Positions 1 through 5,756 of a DNA stretch of 9,599 nt are shown piece after piece. The stretch is from Hyphomicrobiaceae bacterium. GTDB taxonomy: Bacteria; Pseudomonadota; Alphaproteobacteria; Rhizobiales; JAKIUO01. A program made the translations under genes and the position numbers. Numbering within the stretch: position 1 is the stretch's first letter; every line of letters starts with the position of its first letter. The notes below the pieces were generated by a model. That model was not told where the DNA came from and did not search any database. It saw nothing but the letters and a program-made list of their open reading frames with translations. The stretch is taken from NCBI GenBank assembly GCA_021647535.1, contig JAKIUO010000114.1, forward strand, positions 1 through 9,599, written 5' to 3'.

Positions 1-1
1 A

Positions 2-1576
2 TACATCATGGGCCTGTTTGACCGACTGGCCCCAGCGGGCGCTATTGAGGCTCTCCACAAGAAACCAGAGATCCCCGGTCTGACAGATAAGTTTTCAGAA
101 AAAACTCGGTCCAATTGATGTGATGCCATCGAACACCTCCGAAAACTTCGTCTCCTCAATCTGGCAAATAATTTTGATGATCGCAGTCTTGATGTCCATC
201 CCCTGGTGCGGGAATATTTTGGAGAACAATTGAGAAAACGCCATCCGAAAGCCTGGCGTCAAGCGCACCAACGGCTATATGAGTACTACAAGGCATTACC
301 AGAGAAGGAACTTCCAGATACACTTGAGGAAATGGAGCCGCTGGTAGCGGCAATTGCTCACGGCTGTTCGGCAGGACTATGTCAACAGGCATTTGATGAA
401 ATTTATTGGAAACGCATTCAGCGACAGGAAGAGCGCTACCTCATCTATACTCATGGGGCGTATGGTATAGACATTATGTCTCTCGTTCATTTTTTTGAAA
501 TCACATGGACGAAACCCTCTGTAAAGCTGGATGAACGCGCCCAGATTACTGTTCTGAACAATTCAGGTTTTGCTCTTCGAGCTGTTGGACGCTTGTACGA
601 AGCTATGGAGCCATTGCGTACAGGGCTTGAAGAACCATGGGTACAAAAATTTCCCTGTATGGCCACTATATCTGCCTGCAACCTGTCTCATCTGAATATA
701 AATCTGGGAAATTTCAAGGTTGCTCAAAAAATATCAGACTTTGCTGTCAGGAATTCAAAAACATATCCAGAAAAAATATGGGATACCGCTTCACTAACAA
801 CACTCGGCGACTCTCTACATCAAGTGGGAAAACTGGATGCTGCAAAAGACTGTTTTCTGGAAGCTGAAAAAATTCATATACAGAGATATGATGGAGTTCG
901 TATCCTGCACGCAATGCAGGAGTACAGATTTTGCAACCTGTTATGTTCTCTTGGAGATTATTGTGGGGCTGAAAAGCGGGCAATAGAACTTTTAAAATTG
1001 GGGTTCAACCAAAAGTCACTCTTGTATCGAGCCCTGACGTTTCTTTCATTGGGAATAACCTCTCAAATCGACAAACTGAAGAACACGGACCATGCTGTAG
1101 ATTTGTTGAGGCAAGCCTCTCACGATGAATTTCTACCTCATGGGCTTCTTGCACGATCTGCACTTCTGATTAAACAATCCAATTTTGACGCCGCACTGAC
1201 TGACCTGAAGGAAGTTCATGAAATAGCTGCACACAGCAACATGCTTCCACATCTCACAGACAGCCATCTCGAAGCCGCAAGGCTTTCGCTGGCGATGGGT
1301 GGCACGATCGAAAGAATCATCCTCGACAAAACAGCAGAAAATGCTCCAGTAATAGCGAAAGATCATATCAAAATCGCATCCAGATTAATCGACAAGACCG
1401 GATATGATCGACGCAAGCCCGATCTCGCGCTTGTTCGGGCGCGACTGGCCATCGCCAGGGGAGAGCAGGAGGAAGCTAGGTGCCAACTGGATATTGCTTC
1501 AGGATATGTTGATGAAGGTTGGAAAATCCATGAGGTAGAATTGGCTGAGTTGACCAAAATGCTCCTGAAAATCTAA
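2..1576 (+). pseudogene. C-terminal part of a STAND/NB-ARC-like NTPase with TPR-like tail, interrupted by an in-frame TGA
   Basis: The frame is open from the window edge (residues YIMGLFDRLAPAGAIEAL), hits TGA at 116-118, and is then open again in the same frame to the TAA at 1574-1576. Coding character is the same on both sides of the stop. MGLFDR, IPGLTDK, AIEHLRKLRLL and HPLVREYFGEQLR are typical of the winged-helix segment after the NTPase domain in STAND proteins. About 400 residues of helical TPR-like repeats follow, with blocks such as ACNLSHLNINLG, LGDSLHQVGKLDAAKDCF and LPHGLLARSALL. The NTPase core and any N-terminal effector lie upstream, outside the window. Family members use repeat tails as sensors, often in signalling or phage defence; that role is inferred here. 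By remembered family pattern the stop falls where a Trp is usual, suggesting TGG to TGA. GTG at 206 encodes the Val of HPLV, so it is not a convincing native start. It could still act as a restart giving a 456-aa TPR protein. Confidence 0.72.
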
Positions 1577-1632
1577 CCTCACCTGCGTCAATACCAATAT
1601 ATATGCGGGAAGTATAAACAGTGGACGCTATT

Positions 1633-1664
1633 CTTGATGAGAGCATATCATCAAGGAGATCTCC
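1633..1664 (+). promoter_or_regulatory. Inverted repeat and palindrome covering the ribosome binding site of the coupling-type ATPase gene
   Basis: CTTGATGA (1633-1640) and TCATCAAG (1648-1655) form a perfect 8-bp inverted repeat with a 7-base loop. The right arm overlaps the Shine-Dalgarno AAGGAG (1653-1658). Immediately after, GGAGATCTCC (1655-1664) is a perfect 10-bp palindrome that touches the ATG at 1665. As RNA, the first hairpin would hide part of the ribosome binding site. As DNA, either palindrome could be a repressor site. The repeats are seen directly; their function is inferred. Confidence 0.55.
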
Positions 1665-4043
1665 ATGCCCATTATAGAACCTTTTCCTCGCAACAGACAG
1701 CCAGAAGCCAAAACCGTCAGACAGGATAATCTGCCCGAGGGGGTCGGTATCCTGTCGACAAAAGAGGGATTGATTTTGGTCACCGAACAGACCGCGATAC
1801 TATCCGCATCTCATCGCAGACAGATTCCGAACGAGATAAAATATGCTCCCGATGCATTTTTATCGCTGCTCGCGACCATGCACCCCCATGAAGCGATGAG
1901 CCTGCGCATAACCTTTGACCCGGTGGCAGCGCACCCCGATGTTCAGTTCAAGATCACCGCAACCGGCACCGACGTGGATGAAACCGTTCAGCGCGGCACT
2001 GCTCTGGCTCTGGCGCTCAACACGGCGCTTGATGTGGCCTTTCCAGACTTTACCAGCAAAGCACCAAAGGCAGGCAAGGTTTTTGCTGCGGCCCACAGCG
2101 TCAATCTTGTTCCTCAAGGCACGCGCCTGCCGCTCTCTCCTCCTCAAGAGCCGATTGAACGACCGGGAGCCCGTCTCGTTGCAGACAGCGAAAACGCTCT
2201 TGACAGTCATGATGAAATCATCTTCCCGCCCCTTCCAAATAGTTTTGAGGGACTGCCGACGGTGACCCGGCTGCTTGCTGGAACAGAAGGCCAGATCGAA
2301 CTTGTTGTCACCATTCGCCGTCAGCCTCTGGATGCCGTCATGCTGCGCCGTCTATATACCGCCCGATCAAGACTTCAGGACAAATCTGTCGCTGAATTCC
2401 TCGAAAAGGCCGTGTTGCCCTTTAAGGATATGGGGGGCAACGACTATCTGACTTCCATCCTGCAGGATCAGGAGAGTTTTGAGGTTGACGTGACGATCAA
2501 TTCGGAACAAATGCTGGATGAAACTCTTGCAACAATGCTCAGCTTCGCCCTGTTTGGCGCGCCCCTTGAAAAAGATACACAGCCAGTCAAACTTGACCTG
2601 CGCGGGCTTTATCCGCGCGAAAGCTTCCAGCAAAAACTGCTGCCTATCCTTCTAGCTCTCGCACCAACTGCGGCCATCCAGGAAAAACCGGGGCATTATT
2701 TGCCAAAACAGTGCGTGCTGCTGGGACAGACCGATGAGGCTATTGATGTGCGTCTCACGGAACGTGACCGGGCGCGGCATATCTATATGATTGGTTCCAC
2801 GGGAACAGGTAAATCGACTTTGTTTGCCAATATGATCAAGCAGGATATTGAGGAGGGCAAGGGCGTGATCCTGTTCGATCCCCATGGCGATCTGTGGCAG
2901 CAGGTGCGTGAAGCTGTACCTGCGGAGCGCAAGAAAGACCTCGTTCTTGCTCATCTCGGCAACACAAGACAGCCGTTCACCATGAACATCCTTGCTGGTC
3001 AAGGGGGCGATCCCGCGATTGAGCGCAATACGATCACCAACTCGCTGATCGATCTGTTCAAGCGCGTACTCTACCAGAATATCCCCGAGGCCTTTGGCCC
3101 TATGTTCGAGCTCTATTTCAGAAACGCCCTGCTGCTGCTCATGACCGCCCATGGCGACAAGGCAACAATCATGGATTTTGAGCGCATCTTCGATGAGACG
3201 CGATATTCCTTTGATGATGAAGGGAATAACGAACAGGAAAGCATCGTTGATGAGGAGGACTCTGAGCCTTTTAATCCGTTCGCAGAACTTCCTGACTTGA
3301 TCACCGGAGAGGTAAAGAAAAAAAGCAGCCGCAGGAAAATAACATTCCGCCGCCATCTGCTCAAACAATGCACGGATGAGCGCGTCAAGGCTTTCTGGGC
3401 CATGGCAGAAAATGTCGACTATAATGAAATCACTATCAGCAACATCGCCCCTTATATCGTCGCCAAGCTGACCCAGATCACCGGCTCACCACTACTGGCA
3501 CCGGTACTTGGGTCGCGAGATAGTACGCTTGATTTTCAACAGGTGATCCGCGAAGGCAAAATCTGCCTGATAAACCTTGCGAAGGGCGAAGTGGGCGCGA
3601 AAGATGTTGCCTTTGCCGGTGGCCTGATGTCTATCCGCCTCGCTATGGCGGCGCAAGCCCAGGCCAGACTGCCGGAAAGCGAACGCCATCAGATCAATGT
3701 CTATATGGACGAGTTCCAGACCTATGCCACAGACCTGCTTCCCGATATGATGGCGGAGGTGCGCAAATATGGCCTCAAGATGGTGCTCGCAAACCAGACA
3801 CTCAGCCAGATCGATGGACGCGGCTTTCATGCCGATGCAGCTGGCGGCATACTTGGCAATGTTGCAAACCTCATCGCCTTTCGGGTCGGCATCCCAGATG
3901 CCGATCTGCTGTCACGGTGGTTCAACCCGCACTTTTCCGCCGAAGATCTCGCCCAACTTCCCGACTACACCGCCGCCGCCCGTCTGCTCGCCAATGGTCA
4001 GCCCCTGCGCCCGATGACGTTCCAAACGCTACCACCTTGTTGA
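1665..4043 (+). CDS. VirD4/TraD-like (HerA/FtsK superfamily) coupling-type ATPase
   Basis: Complete 792-aa protein; the ATG is preceded by AAGGAG six bases upstream. Residues 1-350 are a poorly recognisable N-terminal region. The ATPase core shows Walker A GSTGTGKST (377-385), VILFDPHGD (401-409) typical of DUF87/VirD4 ATPases, and the Walker B-like VYMDEFQTYAT (679-689, D682/E683) in the TraM-recognition (TraD/TraG) C-terminal domain. This is followed by KMVLANQTLSQID. An acidic then basic linker (about 516-558) interrupts the core. Relatives pump DNA through a type IV secretion channel as hexamers and bring the relaxase-DNA complex to it. I see no N-terminal transmembrane helices, unlike classical VirD4, so a soluble or cytoplasmic motor is likely. 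No relaxase, VirB/Trb or Mob gene lies in the window. It follows the broken STAND gene after 88 bp and is followed by a DNA repeat array. Family assignment is firm; a transfer role is inferred. Confidence 0.9.
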   Translation: MPIIEPFPRNRQPEAKTVRQDNLPEGVGILSTKEGLILVTEQTAILSASHRRQIPNEIKYAPDAFLSLLATMHPHEAMSLRITFDPVAAHPDVQFKITATGTDVDETVQRGTALALALNTALDVAFPDFTSKAPKAGKVFAAAHSVNLVPQGTRLPLSPPQEPIERPGARLVADSENALDSHDEIIFPPLPNSFEGLPTVTRLLAGTEGQIELVVTIRRQPLDAVMLRRLYTARSRLQDKSVAEFLEKAVLPFKDMGGNDYLTSILQDQESFEVDVTINSEQMLDETLATMLSFALFGAPLEKDTQPVKLDLRGLYPRESFQQKLLPILLALAPTAAIQEKPGHYLPKQCVLLGQTDEAIDVRLTERDRARHIYMIGSTGTGKSTLFANMIKQDIEEGKGVILFDPHGDLWQQVREAVPAERKKDLVLAHLGNTRQPFTMNILAGQGGDPAIERNTITNSLIDLFKRVLYQNIPEAFGPMFELYFRNALLLLMTAHGDKATIMDFERIFDETRYSFDDEGNNEQESIVDEEDSEPFNPFAELPDLITGEVKKKSSRRKITFRRHLLKQCTDERVKAFWAMAENVDYNEITISNIAPYIVAKLTQITGSPLLAPVLGSRDSTLDFQQVIREGKICLINLAKGEVGAKDVAFAGGLMSIRLAMAAQAQARLPESERHQINVYMDEFQTYATDLLPDMMAEVRKYGLKMVLANQTLSQIDGRGFHADAAGGILGNVANLIAFRVGIPDADLLSRWFNPHFSAEDLAQLPDYTAAARLLANGQPLRPMTFQTLPPC

Positions 4044-4057
4044 GAGAATAAGGATAT

Positions 4058-4075
4058 ATGACCGTCACTGAATGA
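4058..4075 (+). other. Five-codon minigene with its own ribosome binding site, possibly a relic gene start
   Basis: Fourteen bases after the ATPase stop, AAGGATAT precedes ATG ACC GTC ACT GAA TGA (MTVTE, stop). The spacing looks like a genuine start of a following operon gene, but it closes at once and repeats begin at 4093. It may be the remnant of a deleted downstream transfer gene or a chance occurrence. Confidence 0.25.
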
Positions 4076-4092
4076 AAAAATGTCGGCGTGAC

Positions 4093-4382
4093 ATTGGGTT
4101 CGTTTTTAACTTTGCGTTTACCATTCGGCAGTTTTGGCGTTTTGGGTTAGTTTCGCTCGCAGCGCCCATCCGTTGCTGAGTCTGGCGGTTTTGGGTTCGT
4201 TTGTGAAACTTTTGGGTTCAGTTTGGGTTCGTTTCTCTTGAAACGCCTATTCCATAGGCAGTCTGAAGGTATTTTGCAATTTTGGGTTCGTTTGAGTTCA
4301 GTTTTCCGCCAGCGCCCTGCCATTGGGCGTTGCGGGCGATAAAAACGCTCAAACTGAACCCAAAACCAAAACGAACCCAAAT
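4093..4382. repeat. Array of TTTTGGGTTCGTTT-type repeats, mostly direct, last two inverted
   Basis: Near or exact copies on the + strand lie at 4093-4107, 4140-4153 (A variant, GGGTTAGTTT), 4189-4202 (exact), 4210-4224 (CAG variant, GGGTTCAGTTT), 4221-4234 and 4280-4293 (exact). A degenerate half copy is at 4294-4305. Two copies are inverted: 4351-4365 (CAG variant) and 4368-4382. The tracts sit in non-coding DNA behind the ATPase gene. Between the last direct and first inverted copy is a hairpin: left arm 4306-4317, loop TGCCATT, right arm 4325-4335, with one bulge and a wobble pair. Arrays of this kind serve as iterons, partition sites or operators. No replication initiator or parAB pair is adjacent, so the role is open. 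Short ORFs across the array only translate the repeats (for example KLNPK) and are not credible. Confidence 0.85.
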
Positions 4383-4930
4383 TTTTCACTTGCCGCTAGC
4401 GTTTTATCGCGCGCGGGGAGTTGCGCAGGGCAAGAATGGGCCAGCAGGTACCTTTTTTTATTTGCTGCTTTTTTTCTTGGTTGGTCGGCCGAAGCAGCAG
4501 GAAAGCTGTGGCTTGGACAACCAGTGCACACAGCAAGCACGTCCCATGAAAACATGATAATAATAATGCCCAACGACACGCAACATAAAACCAGGGGGGC
4601 CTCTTTTCAGGGCCTCCCCTGTGGTGATTGATGACCGACGCACAACAACGGAATTCCTCACCCCCATCTTCGCTGCTGGCAGAGCACGAAAACAGTGTGA
4701 CGCTGATCTGACACCATCAATATCTTCCACCATTTCCAATGCCACGACCATACCTGACGAAAAGCCGAATTTCCGTGACAAATGTCTCAGCTGCCGACTT
4801 TCATACAGAATTGTACGAAACTTTATCATTCAAAACAGTCCCCTTGAAATCGACCGGATCATCACGCTGTGGCGTCGCGATATGCGACATTACGAAAGAA
4901 AAGCAACCTCTTGCTGTTAGAAGCTGCATC
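4383..4930. other. Stretch without a supported gene
   Basis: Several overlapping short ORFs on both strands cross this stretch, but none shows recognisable motifs or exclusive use of one frame. The best candidate is a leftward ORF at 4829-4458 (123 aa, N-terminus MIKFRTILYESRQLRHLSRK). It has a fair Shine-Dalgarno AAGGGGA nine bases upstream. It runs through the hairpin at 4592-4621 and its C-terminus is low-quality Cys/Lys-rich sequence, so I do not call it. I see no tRNA, no insertion sequence ends and no clear attachment site. Confidence 0.4.
4592..4621 (-). terminator. Probable terminator-like hairpin (leftward)
   Basis: CAGGGGGGCC (4592-4601) pairs with GGCCTCCCCTG (4611-4621) with one bulged base around a nine-base loop. 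Read on the - strand the stem is followed by GTTTTATG, a short T-tract; on the + strand there is none. It could stop leftward read-through from the replication module. Confidence 0.5.
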
Positions 4931-4954
4931 CTGTGTTGTCACATCAAAAGCATG

Positions 4955-4981
4955 AAGGGGGTCGTGTTTCGCGACCCCCTT
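4955..4981 (-). terminator. Strong G/C hairpin downstream of the leftward gene cluster
   Basis: AAGGGGGTCG (4955-4964) and CGACCCCCTT (4972-4981) are a perfect 10-bp inverted repeat. Two further pairs, one of them a wobble, close a TTT loop. It lies 68 bp past the last leftward gene. The following T-tract is weak (CATGCTTTTGATG on the - strand), so it may be an intrinsic terminator or a 3'-end stabilising hairpin. Confidence 0.5.
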
Positions 4982-4998
4982 GTCGCGGCAATCCAAAT

Positions 4999-5019
4999 GG
5001 GGCGGCGTTTCACCGCCCC
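4999..5019 (-). terminator. Second G/C hairpin just after the leftward gene cluster
   Basis: GGGGCGG (4999-5005) pairs with CCGCCCC (5013-5019) around CGTTTCA. It is the first hairpin met by leftward transcripts, 30 bp past the stop at 5049. There is no good U-tract, so termination is less certain than hairpin formation. Together with the hairpin at 4955-4981 it probably marks the 3' end of the leftward transcript. Confidence 0.45.
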
Positions 5020-5048
5020 CCTTGAATTTTCAGCACAGCAGTATAGCG

Positions 5049-5756
5049 TCACCAATCGGAGAAACTTTTGCCGGAGCGGCGTGATTTGTCGCCGCCCAGC
5101 AGAGAATGCTTCCACAGGGGGATGGAACAGCGGCGGCCGATCATTCTTTTGGGATAGACCAGACACGAGCCGCTGCGGGCCTTGATTACGGCCCGCTCCG
5201 CCTCCAGTTCCACCAGCCGAGCACCCAGACGAGACAAGGCCAGCGAGGGCACCAGCCCCATGGCATCATGACGCCGGAGCGGTGCGGTGGGATGCTGGCT
5301 GTCCAGCAGGCCAAACAGTTCCAGTTCCCCCCAGCCAAGACCCACAGCCTTGATGGCATGGGGGCTGGAGAGGAAATGCAGGGCTATCGTGCCGATATGC
5401 ATGCCGTTGTGACTATCCGACACCGGCAGCTTTCCAATCAGCGAGCGCCAGTTTTCAATCGTGATTTTTTTCTCGTCATCGCTGTTTTTAGTGGGAACAG
5501 CGGGAACACTGGGAACATCGTCCCGAAACCCTCTTGTTTTGGGGCTTGCCGGTAGAGTGCACTTGTTCCCATTTTGATTTTGCCGGTGGGAACACCGGGA
5601 ACAATCTCGAAGATCAGAAAATTTTGTTCCCAGTGTTCCCAGTCGCTTTCCGCCACTGGGAACAGCCGGAGCCCGTGTGTTTATGGGCTTGTTCCCGCTG
5701 TTCCCAGTGTTATTTGCAATACCGGAGCAGAAAAAGGCGTGATCAGCGCTGCTCAT
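5049..5756 (-). CDS. Protein of unknown function coupled to the Toprim/DUF927 gene; N-terminal part carries a DNA repeat array
   Basis: 235 aa from ATG at 5756, with GAAGG eight bases upstream. The start lies inside the end of the upstream gene (14-bp overlap), so translation is probably coupled. A TTG at 5771 would add five residues but lacks a better ribosome site. Residues 14-89 are biased and repetitive (NTGNSGN, GTLGT, CSRCS, VPSVPAVP) because they are read from GGGAACA repeats. Residues 98-202 look like a folded domain, with IENWRSLIGKL, AVGLGWGELELFGLL, APLRRHDAMGLV and AVIKARSGSCLVYPKR. From memory, a similar GW...LFG...DAMGLV...GS-L-Y pattern occurs in small uncharacterised proteins beside replication or transposition genes of alphaproteobacteria. 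The C-terminus is basic. No catalytic motif, signal peptide or membrane segment is visible. A role in replication of the element is inferred from position only. Confidence 0.75.
   Translation of the reverse strand: MSSADHAFFCSGIANNTGNSGNKPINTRAPAVPSGGKRLGTLGTKFSDLRDCSRCSHRQNQNGNKCTLPASPKTRGFRDDVPSVPAVPTKNSDDEKKITIENWRSLIGKLPVSDSHNGMHIGTIALHFLSSPHAIKAVGLGWGELELFGLLDSQHPTAPLRRHDAMGLVPSLALSRLGARLVELEAERAVIKARSGSCLVYPKRMIGRRCSIPLWKHSLLGGDKSRRSGKSFSDW
5491..5714. repeat. Iteron-like array of GGGAACA/TGTTCCC words, candidate replication origin
   Basis: Exact GGGAACA on the + strand occurs at 5493, 5502, 5511, 5588, 5597 and 5658; exact TGTTCCC occurs at 5564, 5625, 5634, 5690 and 5699. Within clusters the pitch is exactly 9 bp (NNGGGAACA). 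Clusters alternate in orientation and pair into hairpins. 5588-5603 pairs with 5625-5640 (16 bp, one G-T pair, 21-base loop). 5654-5666 pairs with 5697-5709 (13 bp perfect), with an inner GCCC/GGGC stem. The array lies wholly in the N-terminal coding part of the 235-aa gene, starting 29 bp past the end of the Toprim/DUF927 gene. The word is read in four phases, so it is kept as DNA. Iteron arrays beside a replication gene are a familiar origin layout, and phage P4 has GGTGAACA-like iterons for its primase-helicase (recalled). An autoregulatory operator or a spreading small repeat is the alternative. Confidence 0.8.

Noticed and set aside
206..1576. Complete 456-aa gene starting at GTG 206
   Set aside because: The GTG is the Val codon of the conserved HPLVREYFGEQ motif and family sequence continues upstream in the same frame. 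The apparent start is an artefact of the TGA at 116-118.
2801..2807. GGGAACA word in the ATPase gene
   Set aside because: A single copy encoding part of the Walker A loop (Gly-Thr), without 9-bp partners; chance match to the array word.
2652..3368. Leftward 238-aa ORF antisense to the coupling ATPase
   Set aside because: It lies entirely opposite conserved ATPase motifs (Walker A region); a shadow of the real gene.
4458..4829. Leftward 123-aa ORF with a fair ribosome site
   Set aside because: No recognisable motif, passes through a terminator-like hairpin and ends in low-quality sequence; not enough to call a gene.
4739..5185. Rightward 148-aa ORF
   Set aside because: It runs through two strong hairpins and into the well-supported leftward 235-aa gene; composition is not protein-like.
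5438..5656. Alternative leftward frame with FPVFPLFP repeats
   Set aside because: It only re-reads the GGGAACA array in another phase; it supports a DNA-level repeat and not a second protein.
4093..5714. CRISPR array
   Set aside because: Repeats are short (7-14 bp), unevenly spaced and in both orientations, with no unique spacers of constant length and no cas genes.
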